This document shows positions 24,762-32,208 of a DNA stretch of 63,031 bases, in pieces. Numbering within the stretch: position 1 is the first letter of the stretch; each line of letters starts with the position of its first letter. The stretch comes from Paludibacteraceae bacterium (lineage in GTDB: Bacteria; Bacteroidota; Bacteroidia; Bacteroidales; Paludibacteraceae). The translations under genes were made by a program, and so were the position numbers. The stretch covers positions 1 through 63,031 of the forward strand of contig JAFSPA010000004.1 in NCBI GenBank assembly GCA_017443145.1, read 5' to 3'. Below the pieces are notes generated by a model. The model saw only the letters and a list, made by a program, of their open reading frames with translations, searched no databases and was not told where the DNA came from.

Positions 24762-25515
24762 CTCCATCTTTCCATAAAGGCAACACTTGCCTGAAATGCC
24801 ATAATCGGTCAATATCTAGATCCGCTATCTTTGTTCCCTCCTCGTCATCTTCAAACCACACCACCGGATTCAGATAACTATCATATGCCACCGAGTGTCC
24901 GTTGTAGTGCATATCCAAATTATCCTCTCCCACAATGTTCGCAGCACAGATATAACACTGATTCTCAATCGCGCGAGCAGGCACTAAGGCGTCCCAGTAA
25001 TGGATGCGCGCTTGTGGCCAGTTGGCACTTACCAGTAACACGTCGTATAGGTTATCTGTTTCCTGTCGTGCCCATATCGGGAATCGCAAGTCGTAACATA
25101 TCAGCAGTCTAAACCGCACACCCATATATTCGACAATAGTTCGCTCGCGTCCTGCCGTGAAGAAGCGGTCCTCTCCACCATGTGCATACAGATGCGCTTT
25201 GTCGATGAAATCGGGACTTTCGTATGGTTTGACGAAGAATCCGCGGTTGTAGAGCCGCTCGTTCTCACAGCATATAAACGACCCGACAATAGCTAACTCG
25301 CATTCGTCTGCTACGGTTTGTAACGTACGCATAGTGGTTCCTTCCACAGGCTCTGCCAGTTCCGGTTGGTCCGTGCAGAAACCCGTAGTGAACATCTCGG
25401 GCAGTAATGCCAAATCAGCCTTTCCGCGCAGTGCACGCAAACGCTCACAGGCAAGGCGGAGGTTCTCCTCCTTATTGGCCCATAGTACAGGATACTGAAG
25501 TATGGCTATTCGCAT
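24724..25515 (-). CDS. Nitrilase/omega-amidase family hydrolase
   Basis: This 263-aa carbon-nitrogen hydrolase has the full catalytic triad: Glu40 in LLPEMFTTGF, Lys106 in FIDKAHLY and Cys140 in LLICYDLRFPIW. The adjacent segments ANWPQARIHYWDALVPARAI and CYICAANIVG match the omega-amidase/YafV branch, which hydrolyses alpha-ketoglutaramate or similar amides. The substrate is inferred from family resemblance only. The start follows the floA stop by 5 nt, and its 3' end runs into recJ in another frame. It is the middle of a run from floA to pfkB. Confidence 0.9.
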   Translation of the reverse strand: MRIAILQYPVLWANKEENLRLACERLRALRGKADLALLPEMFTTGFCTDQPELAEPVEGTTMRTLQTVADECELAIVGSFICCENERLYNRGFFVKPYESPDFIDKAHLYAHGGEDRFFTAGRERTIVEYMGVRFRLLICYDLRFPIWARQETDNLYDVLLVSANWPQARIHYWDALVPARAIENQCYICAANIVGEDNLDMHYNGHSVAYDSYLNPVVWFEDDEEGTKIADLDIDRLWHFRQVLPLWKDGDGYNLENKRTEC

Positions 25516-25520
25516 GCCGA

Positions 25521-26498
25521 CTATTTCTTATTCGTAGCCGGTTTGGACGAACCGATAGCCTCACGCATAGCGGTGTCGGCTTGGATATTCTGCATGCGAT
25601 AGTAGTCCATAATACCCAGATTACCGTTACGGAAAGCATCTGCCATAGCTTGTGGCACGAGTGCTTCGGCCTCAATAACCTTAGCGCGAGCTTCTTGCGC
25701 TTTCGCCTTCATCTCTTGTTCACCGGCAATAGCCATCGCACGGCGTTCCTCTGCCTTCGCTTGCGCGATATTCTTATCCGCTTCGGCTTGGTCCATCTGC
25801 AACTGTGCACCGATATTCTTACCTACGTCGATATCTGCAATATCAATACTCAAAATCTCAAATGCCGTACCGTCATCCAGACCCTTAGAGAGAACTAATT
25901 TACTGATGGAATCGGGGTTTTCCAACACTTGCTTGTGACTTTCTGCACTACCAATCGAGCTTACGATACCTTCGCCTACACGAGCGAGCACAGTATCTTC
26001 ACCTGCACCACCAACTAACTGACGGATGTTGGCGCGCACGGTAACACGCGCTTTGGCAATCAGCTGAATACCATCTTTCGCAACAGCCGTTACCGGAGGA
26101 GTATCAATTACCTTCGGATTCACCGACATTTGTACAGCCTCAAACACGTCACGACCTGCCAGGTCAATAGCCGTTGCCATCTGGAACGGTAACTGGATAC
26201 CGGCTTTCGATGCAGACACGAGTGCATGCGTCACGCGCTCAATATGACCACCGGCCAGATAGTGAGCCTCTAATCCGTCACGCTTAACATCTTCCAGACC
26301 TGCTTTGTGTGCCTCAATCATGCAGTTAACAATCTTCGTCGGTGGCACCTTACGGATACGCATTAAGAACAACTGAATAAGCGATACATGCACACCGCTC
26401 ACTCCTGCATTAATCCACAGCATAAACGGAACATAGTAGAAGAAAATAATGGCCGCAATGCCGATTAATACAACTAAGACAATTTCAAAAATTCCCAT
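25521..26498 (-). CDS. floA: Flotillin-like protein FloA
   Basis: This 325-aa protein matches the FloA family (formerly UPF0365). An N-terminal membrane-inserted segment ([20 protein letters not shown]) precedes a PHB/SPFH-like domain (residues about 60-220: [19 protein letters not shown], then [39 protein letters not shown]). An Ala/Glu/Lys coiled coil follows (about 235-290). FloA forms lipid-raft-like assemblies that organise membrane proteins. It is preceded by NfeD, the classical partner. The start follows the NfeD stop by 22 nt. Confidence 0.95.
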   Translation of the reverse strand: MGIFEIVLVVLIGIAAIIFFYYVPFMLWINAGVSGVHVSLIQLFLMRIRKVPPTKIVNCMIEAHKAGLEDVKRDGLEAHYLAGGHIERVTHALVSASKAGIQLPFQMATAIDLAGRDVFEAVQMSVNPKVIDTPPVTAVAKDGIQLIAKARVTVRANIRQLVGGAGEDTVLARVGEGIVSSIGSAESHKQVLENPDSISKLVLSKGLDDGTAFEILSIDIADIDVGKNIGAQLQMDQAEADKNIAQAKAEERRAMAIAGEQEMKAKAQEARAKVIEAEALVPQAMADAFRNGNLGIMDYYRMQNIQADTAMREAIGSSKPATNKK

Positions 26499-26520
26499 AA
26501 TAGTATGATTTTAAAGTTAA

Positions 26521-26871
26521 TTACTTTTTTTCCTCAGCCTCGGCTTCTTTCTTGAGGTTGTTGATTTTCTTACCCGGCTCAGCCAACTCTACTTTCGAGT
26601 CAATCTGTGCATCGAGAGCCATCTTGTCAATAGCGCGTCCGCGTAAGAACGCATAAATAGCCAATCCAGTCAAAACCAATGCCGCTGCTAATGTTACATG
26701 ACCTGCCCACGGATAGCAAGGAGTCAGCTTCAGATACGCTACTACTACGCTACCGATAAGGCAACCAAAACCACTGATACCCGCAATGCCAAAACCGGGC
26801 AACAAGAACATCTCGGCGAGCAAAAGTAAGACGCCGAAAACCAATAAAAGGACTACAATTGCGATATACAT
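26521..26871 (-). CDS. NfeD-like membrane protein
   Basis: This 116-aa protein has three membrane segments (MYIAIVVLLLVFGVLLLLAE, IAGISGFGCLIGSVVVAYL and VTLAAALVLTGLAIYAFL) and a charged C-terminal tail. It lacks the OB-fold of long NfeD, so it is the short membrane form that accompanies FloA. I chose the ATG at 26871; an upstream in-frame start falls in the promoter at 26897-26928. Operon with floA. It probably controls FloA assembly at the membrane. Confidence 0.85.
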   Translation of the reverse strand: MYIAIVVLLLVFGVLLLLAEMFLLPGFGIAGISGFGCLIGSVVVAYLKLTPCYPWAGHVTLAAALVLTGLAIYAFLRGRAIDKMALDAQIDSKVELAEPGKKINNLKKEAEAEEKK

Positions 26872-26896
26872 AAGCCAAAAATTTTTTTTCAGGCTG

Positions 26897-26928
26897 CAAA
26901 GATAGTAATTATCTTTGATATACGCAAA
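26897..26928 (-). promoter_or_regulatory. Promoter of nfeD-floA operon
   Basis: On the minus strand TTTG (26928-26925), a 20-nt spacer and TATCTTTG (26904-26897) followed by CAG fit the consensus. It lies 12 bp from the divergent topA promoter. Confidence 0.7.
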
Positions 26929-26940
26929 CAAAAAAATAAA

Positions 26941-26972
26941 TTTGCACGAATAAAAAAAAAGCAGTACTTTTG
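26941..26972 (+). promoter_or_regulatory. Promoter of topA
   Basis: TTTG (26941-26944), a 20-nt spacer and TACTTTTG (26965-26972) followed by CCGCC fit the consensus. A leader of about 65 nt precedes the topA ATG at 27046. Confidence 0.7.
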
Positions 26973-27045
26973 CCGCCGATTTGCCAATTCCTTATATATT
27001 AAGGAGTTGCCGCGAAAAAGTATATATAAAATATATAAGAAAAAA

Positions 27046-29370
27046 ATGAGCAAAAATTTAGTAATTGTTGAGTCTCCTGCCAAAGCTAAGACGATTGAGA
27101 AATTTTTAGGAGCCGATTTTCATGTTTTGTCATCTCAGGGTCACATCCGCGATATTGAGGGTGTTGGGAAGAATAGTTTAGGTATCGATTTTGAGAACCA
27201 TTATACCCCGAATTATGTAGTGGACGCTACAAAGCGTGCGCTGATAGATCAATTGCGTGCCGAGGCAAAGAAAGCCGATACTGTTTGGCTCGCTTCCGAT
27301 GAGGACCGAGAGGGAGAGGCTATCGCTTGGCATCTTAAAGAGGTATTGAACTTAGACCCGAAGAAGACTCACCGTATCGTTTTCCATGAAATTACTAAAA
27401 CCGCTATTCAGGAAGCTATTCAACATCCGCGCGATATAGACTATAATTTGGTGGATGCCCAACAGGCGCGTCGCGTGCTCGACCGTATAGTGGGATTTGA
27501 GCTCTCGCCTATACTATGGAAGAAAGTGACAACCGGTCTTTCTGCCGGTCGTGTACAGTCCGTTGCCGTACGACTTATCGTTGAGCGCGAACGCGAGATT
27601 CAGAACTTCAAAACAACCTACCAGTATCGAGTTTTTGCCGATTTCATCGGAACAAATCCTACCGATGCATCGATTCTGCATACAGAGTTGAATAATCGTT
27701 TTAACACCAAGAAAGAGGCATTAACTTTCCTTGAGTCCTGCCAGAGCGCATTATTCCGTGTAGAGTCTATCTCCAAGAAACCTGGAACACATACCCCTGC
27801 ACCACCATTCACTACCTCGTCTCTGCAGCAAGAAGCAGCGCGGAAACTCAAGTTCCCTGTATCCAAGACCATGCGTCTGGCACAATCGCTGTACGAAGCC
27901 GGTAAAATCACTTATATGCGTACTGACTCCGTCAATCTCAGCTCACTCGCTATCGCTACTGCCAAGACGGAAATAGTCGGTGAATACGGAGAAAATTACC
28001 ATCGCGCACGCCAGTATCACACCTCTGCTAAAGGAGCACAGGAGGCGCACGAGGCCATCCGTCCAACCTATATGTCCGTCCACTCTGCAGGTGCTAATAT
28101 CGACGAGAGACGCCTCTACGAGCTGATTTGGAAACGTACCATCGCTTCGCAGATGGCTGATGCTGAGGTGGAGACAACGCGTGTCGAAGTGTCTATCTCT
28201 GGCTCGAAATATCAGTTCGTTTCTTCCGGTGAAATCGTAACTTTTGACGGATTCATGCGTGCTTATGTGCAGTCATCCGATGACGAGACAGAAGATGCAA
28301 CGCATATCATTCCTGCCATGAGTCTGCACGAGAGTTTGAAACCGGTGGAAATCAACGCCCAGCAGATCTTCTCACGTCCGCCTTTCCGCTATACCGAAGC
28401 GGCGTTGGTTAAGAAACTCGAGGAACTGGGTATTGGTCGTCCGTCCACTTACGCCACGATTATTGACACTATCCAACAACGCAAATACGTTGTCAAAGGC
28501 AATATAACCGGCAAGAAACGCGAGTATAACCTGCTCACGCTGCATAATCGTAAGATCGCCGACCGCCAGAAGAACGAAATCTACGGTGCCGATAGCCAGA
28601 AACTGCTACCTACCGATTTGGGTTGTATGACAAATGATTTCTTGGTGGACTACTTCCCTGAGATCCTCAGTTACGACTTCACGGCGACCGAAGAGGCTAA
28701 TTTCGACCGTATCGCCGAAGGAAATGCCAATTGGGTTGAGACCGTGGACAATTTCTACCACGCTTTCCATCCGCTGATTGAGAAAGTACCATCTGGTAAA
28801 GTGGCTTCGCGCTTGTTGGGACATGACCCCAAGACCGGCGAACCTGTCTTGGCCAAGATAACGAAACTCGGACCGTGTGTACAGTTGGGCGATTCCGACG
28901 ATGAGAAACCTAAGTTCGTCTCCCTTCTGCCCGGACAATCGATCTATACTATCACCTTGAAGGAAGCACTCGCGCTCTTCGATAACGCACTGCCGTACAC
29001 TTTGGGACAGCTGGACGGACAAGATATCGTCATCGGGGAGGGTAAGTTCGGACCGTACTTCCGCTATGGCAAGGAGTTCATCAGCATTCCTAAATCTATA
29101 GACCCGCGCGCGATAACGATGGAGCAGGTCAAACAGCTCTTGGCAGAGAAATCGCAGAAACAGGAGCCGATACAAGTCTTTGGAAATATCCAAGTGCTGC
29201 ACGGACGCTTCGGGGCATATATCAAAACACCCGGTGGGAACTACCGCATACCTAAATCCATCAAACCGGAACAAATGACCGAAAATGACGTCAAACAGCT
29301 CATCGCAAAGGCTCAACCAACCGGTTCTAACCCACAAAAAAGCATTTTTAAGCGAAAAAATAAAAAATAA
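27046..29370 (+). CDS. topA: DNA topoisomerase I
   Basis: This 774-aa type IA enzyme relaxes negative supercoils by passing strands through a transient break. The TOPRIM domain is at 1-120: NLVIVESPAKAKTIEKFLG, then LASDEDREGEAIAWHL. LSAGRVQSVAVRLIVERERE and the active-site tyrosine in KITYMRTDSVNLS follow. The C-terminal part (about 560-774) is the Bacteroidetes form with repeated small domains (VQLGDSDDEKPKFVSL, FGPYFRYGKEFISIPKS, FGAYIKTPGGNYRIPKS) instead of zinc fingers. The start is the ATG at 27046, after the promoter; an in-frame codon at 27007 would be within the leader. Confidence 0.96.
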   Translation: MSKNLVIVESPAKAKTIEKFLGADFHVLSSQGHIRDIEGVGKNSLGIDFENHYTPNYVVDATKRALIDQLRAEAKKADTVWLASDEDREGEAIAWHLKEVLNLDPKKTHRIVFHEITKTAIQEAIQHPRDIDYNLVDAQQARRVLDRIVGFELSPILWKKVTTGLSAGRVQSVAVRLIVEREREIQNFKTTYQYRVFADFIGTNPTDASILHTELNNRFNTKKEALTFLESCQSALFRVESISKKPGTHTPAPPFTTSSLQQEAARKLKFPVSKTMRLAQSLYEAGKITYMRTDSVNLSSLAIATAKTEIVGEYGENYHRARQYHTSAKGAQEAHEAIRPTYMSVHSAGANIDERRLYELIWKRTIASQMADAEVETTRVEVSISGSKYQFVSSGEIVTFDGFMRAYVQSSDDETEDATHIIPAMSLHESLKPVEINAQQIFSRPPFRYTEAALVKKLEELGIGRPSTYATIIDTIQQRKYVVKGNITGKKREYNLLTLHNRKIADRQKNEIYGADSQKLLPTDLGCMTNDFLVDYFPEILSYDFTATEEANFDRIAEGNANWVETVDNFYHAFHPLIEKVPSGKVASRLLGHDPKTGEPVLAKITKLGPCVQLGDSDDEKPKFVSLLPGQSIYTITLKEALALFDNALPYTLGQLDGQDIVIGEGKFGPYFRYGKEFISIPKSIDPRAITMEQVKQLLAEKSQKQEPIQVFGNIQVLHGRFGAYIKTPGGNYRIPKSIKPEQMTENDVKQLIAKAQPTGSNPQKSIFKRKNKK

Positions 29371-29402
29371 TTTGGTAGTTTAAAAAAAAAGCAGTACTTT
29401 TG
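29371..29402 (+). promoter_or_regulatory. Promoter of the tRNA-Pro pair
   Basis: TTTG (29371-29374), a 20-nt spacer and TACTTTTG (29395-29402) followed by CAGCC fit the consensus and start directly after the topA stop. The leader to the first tRNA is about 145 nt. It holds a hairpin (29521-29539) but no gene. Confidence 0.6.
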
Positions 29403-29520
29403 CAGCCGCTTTCGGAGAGTTCGCTCGAGAATTCACGAAGAGTGGAGATTGTTTTTGGGAATAAAGGAAGGTGGGGTTCCCTGCTTTACAACCTATAAAA
29501 ACAACGAACAATCAAGGGAT

Positions 29521-29554
29521 TTGTCGAATTTTTCGACAACCCGAAAAATTCGAG
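29521..29554 (+). promoter_or_regulatory. Two mutually exclusive hairpins at the tRNA 5' end
   Basis: TTGTCGAATTTTTCGACAA (29521-29539) is a perfect hairpin. In competition, TCGAATTTTTC (29524-29534) can pair with GAAAAATTCGA (43-53 of 29500), an 11-bp match. The second form includes the first three bases of the mature first tRNA. Confidence 0.4.
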
Positions 29555-29623
29555 AAGTAGCGCAGTTGGTAGCGCACCACGTTCGGGACGTGGGGGTCGG
29601 GCGTTCGAGTCGCCTCTTCTCGA
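29551..29623 (+). tRNA. tRNA-Pro (CGG anticodon)
   Basis: The cloverleaf has acceptor CGAGAAG/CTTCTCG, a D stem GCGC/GCGC, anticodon stem CCACG/CGTGG around the loop TTCGGGA (anticodon CGG), and a T arm GGGCG-TTCGAGT-CGCCT. It reads the codon CCG. The 3' CCA is not encoded. Confidence 0.93.
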
Positions 29624-29629
29624 CTGACA

Positions 29630-29706
29630 CGGGATGTGGCGCAGTCCGGTAGCGCAACGGTCTGGGGGACCGGAGGTCGCAAGTTCAAATCTTGTCATCC
29701 CGACCA
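29630..29706 (+). tRNA. tRNA-Pro (GGG anticodon)
   Basis: The cloverleaf has acceptor CGGGATG/CATCCCG, D stem GCGC/GCGC, anticodon stem ACGGT/ACCGG (one mismatch at the base) around CTGGGGG (anticodon GGG), and T arm GCAAG-TTCAAAT-CTTGT. The 3' end ACCA is encoded, unlike the first tRNA. It starts 6 nt after the first tRNA ends. Together the pair decodes CCG and CCC/CCU. Confidence 0.93.
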
Positions 29707-29787
29707 GCACTAAAGGAAATGGAAATGAAAGTTTTCATTTCTTTTTTGTAAGCAGTGGTCTCTCCATCCCATTTCCGTAAGTGCTGG
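29704..29787 (+). repeat. Nested hairpin downstream of the tRNA pair
   Basis: CCAGCACTAAAGGAAATGG (29704-29722) is the reverse complement, with 17 of 19 matches, of CCATTTCCGTAAGTGCTGG (29769-29787). The loop contains the tRNA terminator. The outer arm overlaps the CCA end of the second tRNA. Confidence 0.5.
29722..29747 (+). terminator. Terminator of the tRNA-Pro operon
   Basis: GAAATGAAA and TTTCATTTC form a 9-bp stem with a short GT loop, followed by six T residues. It starts 16 nt past the second tRNA. Confidence 0.75.
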
Positions 29788-29855
29788 CAGTCAACCCTTC
29801 CGCCGTGCAAGTTTTACGCAGAAAATCTTGTCATCCCCCCAATTCCCCCCGCTCC

Positions 29856-29899
29856 CATAGGTTTCTGATAGGTTTCTGATAGGTTCCTGATAGGTTTTC
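29856..29899. repeat. 4 x 11-bp tandem repeat between tRNA and ADP-ribosylglycohydrolase
   Basis: The units are CATAGGTTTCT, GATAGGTTTCT, GATAGGTTCCT and GATAGGTTTTC. The layout, with a first unit starting C and the rest starting G, matches the array at 41769. The gap 29707-30064 (358 bp) holds this array, the nested hairpin, a 15-bp copy of the tRNA 3' end (AAATCTTGTCATCCC near 29824), and the 20-bp repeat at 29976. It holds no gene. Confidence 0.8.
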
Positions 29900-29975
29900 A
29901 CTCCTGACACCACTATGACTGAATCGGCACTTAAATACGTAGCATCGCCCGTCCTGCTCCTCGCAAGAAATACAT

Positions 29976-30015
29976 TTTTTCATCATTTTCTTGTATTTTT
30001 CATCATTTTCTTGCA
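29976..30015. repeat. 2 x 20-bp direct repeat at ADP-ribosylglycohydrolase promoter
   Basis: TTTTTCATCATTTTCTTG(T/C)A occurs at 29976-29995 and 29996-30015 with one mismatch. The second copy holds the -33 box of the promoter at 30010-30041. Confidence 0.7.
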
Positions 30016-30041
30016 AATATTCGAAAAATGTTGTACCTTTG
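30010..30041 (+). promoter_or_regulatory. Promoter of ADP-ribosylglycohydrolase-Nudix operon
   Basis: CTTG (30010-30013), a 20-nt spacer and TACCTTTG (30034-30041) form a near-consensus promoter 23 nt before the ATG at 30065. Confidence 0.6.
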
Positions 30042-30064
30042 CGGAGAATTTGGTTTCAGTTGTT

Positions 30065-30907
30065 ATGGATACAAGTAAATACCCATGTTTAGGTGCTCTT
30101 ATCGGCGATACGGTAGGCTCCATCTATGAGTTTGATAATATCAAGTCGGTGGACTTTCAGCCGTTGTTTGATAAGCGCGCGGAATATACGGACGACAGTA
30201 TCATGACTATCGCTGTGGCGGATTGGCTTGCTCATACTGGTCGAACCCGGGACGAGTTGGAAGATCGCTTGGTTTATTGGGCAGAACATTTCCCCTGTCC
30301 GATGGGTGGTTATGGTGGCGGTTTCAGGACGTGGCTCTTCAGTCCGGAACGTTTATGTGACTTCAAGGGGAATAGGTATAAGGATGGCAGACGTCATCCG
30401 TACAATTCCTACGGCAATGGTTCGGCTATGCGTGCATCTGCTTGCGGTTGGGTTGCACACTCGTTGGAAGAGGCGCTCGATTTGGGTAAGCGGTCTGCAG
30501 AAATAACCCATAATCATCCCGAAGGAATCAAGGGCGCACAGGCAACAGCTACTGCTATCTTCATGGCTCGTCAAGGCGAGTCTAAAGATGCCATCCGCAC
30601 CTATATCGAACAGACCTTCGGCTATGATCTGCAGCATACCTGCGATGAGATTCGTCCAACCTATGATTGGGAGGCATCTTGTCAAGGCACCGTTCCTCCG
30701 GCACTCATAGCTTTCTTCGATAGTCACGACTTCGAGGAGTCTATACGCTTGGCTGTATCGCTTGGCGGTGACTCGGACACGCTGGCGTGCATTACAGGCG
30801 GCATCGCACAGGCTTATTATAAAGAGATTCCAGACGAGATTATTAACGAAATGAAGATGCGTCTTCCGAAAGAATTTTGGGAGGTAATGGAGGACTTGGC
30901 ACAATGA
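30065..30907 (+). CDS. ADP-ribosylglycohydrolase (DraG family)
   Basis: This 280-aa protein has the family motifs: LGALIGDTVGSIYEFDN (9-25), YTDDSIMTIAVADWL (41-55, metal Asp pair), YGNGSAMRASACGWV, SAEITHNHPEGIKGAQA and LGGDSDTLACITGGIAQAYY. These enzymes remove ADP-ribose from proteins, nucleic acids or small molecules using two Mg2+. The start is the ATG at 30065, just after the promoter; the frame is open further upstream but that part is promoter and leader. A Nudix hydrolase overlaps its stop, which hints at joint handling of ADP-ribose products. Confidence 0.9.
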   Translation: MDTSKYPCLGALIGDTVGSIYEFDNIKSVDFQPLFDKRAEYTDDSIMTIAVADWLAHTGRTRDELEDRLVYWAEHFPCPMGGYGGGFRTWLFSPERLCDFKGNRYKDGRRHPYNSYGNGSAMRASACGWVAHSLEEALDLGKRSAEITHNHPEGIKGAQATATAIFMARQGESKDAIRTYIEQTFGYDLQHTCDEIRPTYDWEASCQGTVPPALIAFFDSHDFEESIRLAVSLGGDSDTLACITGGIAQAYYKEIPDEIINEMKMRLPKEFWEVMEDLAQ

Positions 30908-31362
30908 AAGACTATCATTTAACATCAGACGGGCTGTACGCCTATCGTTATCCGCGTGCATCGGTGACGGCGGATAGTGTGCTTTTCGCTCAAAAGGACG
31001 GCCAAACCTATGTGCTGCTTATCCAGCGTGGTAATGAACCGTATAAAGGCTGCTGGGCTTTCCCCGGCGGCTTCCTGAATATGGATGAGACGGTGGCGCA
31101 TTGTGCCGAGCGTGAACTGGAGGAAGAAACCGGCATTGTGCTGACAGGCATGCAACTCGTCGGTATCTACTCCGACGTAGAGCGGGACCCGCGCGGACGT
31201 GTTGTTACTGCAGCTTATACAGCCATGACCACCATGCCTGAAGCCGTCGCTTCGGACGATGCCGCGGCAGCCAAGTGGTGGCCGTTAAATGCGCTACCCA
31301 AACTCGCTTTCGACCACGAGGTGATATTGGCAGACGCAACAAAAGTCTTAGGCGTAAGTTAA
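30904..31362 (+). CDS. Nudix hydrolase
   Basis: This 152-aa protein has a complete Nudix box at 56-78: GGFLNMDETVAHCAERELEE then ETGI, matching G-x5-E-x7-REUxEExGU. Residues 20-60 (SVTADSVLFAQKDGQTYVLL, then RGNEPYKGCWAFPGG) are typical of ADP-ribose pyrophosphatase/NadQ-like Nudix proteins. It hydrolyses a nucleoside diphosphate linked to another group. ADP-ribose is the most economical guess given the coupled ADP-ribosylglycohydrolase. Its ATG overlaps the stop of that gene (ATGA). A terminator follows at 31425. Confidence 0.92.
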   Translation: MKDYHLTSDGLYAYRYPRASVTADSVLFAQKDGQTYVLLIQRGNEPYKGCWAFPGGFLNMDETVAHCAERELEEETGIVLTGMQLVGIYSDVERDPRGRVVTAAYTAMTTMPEAVASDDAAAAKWWPLNALPKLAFDHEVILADATKVLGVS

Positions 31363-31424
31363 TATCAACCTATATATTAACACCGTCACTTACTGACGAA
31401 TATGGGATGACATACTAAAAAATA

Positions 31425-31447
31425 AAGCACTCGAGTGCTCTTTTTTT
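31425..31447 (+). terminator. Rho-independent terminator after the Nudix gene
   Basis: AGCACTCGAGTGCT is a perfect 14-nt palindrome followed by CTTTTTTT. It separates the ADP-ribose operon from the galactan region. Confidence 0.85.
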
Positions 31448-31475
31448 GTCCTTTTTATATAAAAATGAAATTAAA

Positions 31476-31507
31476 ATTGCAAATGTCAAAAATTAATTGT
31501 AATTTTG
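31476..31507 (+). promoter_or_regulatory. Promoter of HAD-rmuC and perhaps of the galactan genes
   Basis: ATTG (31476-31479), a 20-nt spacer and TAATTTTG (31500-31507) followed by CAGCG. It is the only consensus promoter I see ahead of the 19-kb plus-strand run. Confidence 0.5.
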
Positions 31508-31551
31508 CAGCGCAAAATTGCGATTAGCTGAAATTAACCGATACCGGCCGT

Positions 31552-32208
31552 ATGATTATTATCTTTGACTTGGACGGAACGCTACTCAATACGATAGACG
31601 ATTTGGGCTGTGCGTGTAACTATGCGTTGGAGAAGACGGGCTACCCTACTTATCCGATTAGCGCATATCCTGCCAAGGTGGGTAATGGCATCAATAACCT
31701 CATTCGCCGCGCCTTGCCGGAAGCCGAGCGAACGGAAGAGAATATCCGGCGGGTGAGGGCGTATTTCGTGCCGTATTACAACGACCATAATTGCGATTAC
31801 ACGCGGCCGTATGACGGGATGCCTGAAGTGTTGAAACAACTCAAGGCGCAAGGACATCAATTGGCCGTAGCCAGCAATAAGTACCAAGCCGCTACGGAGA
31901 AAATTGTGAACCATTTCTTTCCAGACCTGTTCGACGTGATTTTGGGCGAACGGGAAGGAGTGGAGCGCAAACCGAATCCGCAGATTGTGTTGGATATACT
32001 TTCAACATTAAACATTAAACATTCAACATTACTATACCTTGGTGACAGCCTCGTGGACTTCGAGACAGCCAAGAATGCAGGTGTGCCGTTCGTCGCATGT
32101 TCGTGGGGTTTTGTTGAGCGCGAACAGCTTCTTGAAGCCGGAATCAGGTGCATCGTGGACCAACCGAAAGAGATTATTACCCTTACAAAGCAAAATCATC
32201 TGTTATGA
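31552..32208 (+). CDS. HAD-family phosphatase (phosphoglycolate phosphatase-like)
   Basis: This 218-aa protein has the HAD motifs: FDLDGTLLNT (5-14, nucleophile Asp), VASNKYQ (motif II region, about 104-110), ERKPNPQ (motif III Lys) and YLGDSLVDFETAKNAG (motif IV). A cap of four helices sits between motifs I and II. The substrate is probably a small phosphate such as 2-phosphoglycolate, inferred from the family. A 4 x 7-bp tandem repeat at 32004-32031 encodes the loop LSTLNIKHSTLLY, just before motif IV. The stop overlaps the rmuC start. Confidence 0.88.
   Translation: MIIIFDLDGTLLNTIDDLGCACNYALEKTGYPTYPISAYPAKVGNGINNLIRRALPEAERTEENIRRVRAYFVPYYNDHNCDYTRPYDGMPEVLKQLKAQGHQLAVASNKYQAATEKIVNHFFPDLFDVILGEREGVERKPNPQIVLDILSTLNIKHSTLLYLGDSLVDFETAKNAGVPFVACSWGFVEREQLLEAGIRCIVDQPKEIITLTKQNHLL
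32004..32031. repeat. 4 x 7-bp tandem repeat in the HAD gene
   Basis: AACATTA, AACATTA, AACATTC and AACATTA are contiguous. They lie in the coding region and replace what is normally a short loop between the substrate-binding part and motif IV. Confidence 0.7.

Noticed and set aside
29486..29710. A 74-codon frame opposite the two tRNA-Pro genes
   Set aside because: It is the antisense of the two tRNA genes, with RFELATSGPPDRCATGLRHI as the translated tRNA. Frames of this kind are known to be spurious.
29707..29787. A third tRNA or small RNA gene
   Set aside because: The nested hairpin includes a terminator and repeats, but has no cloverleaf, and no promoter for it was found.
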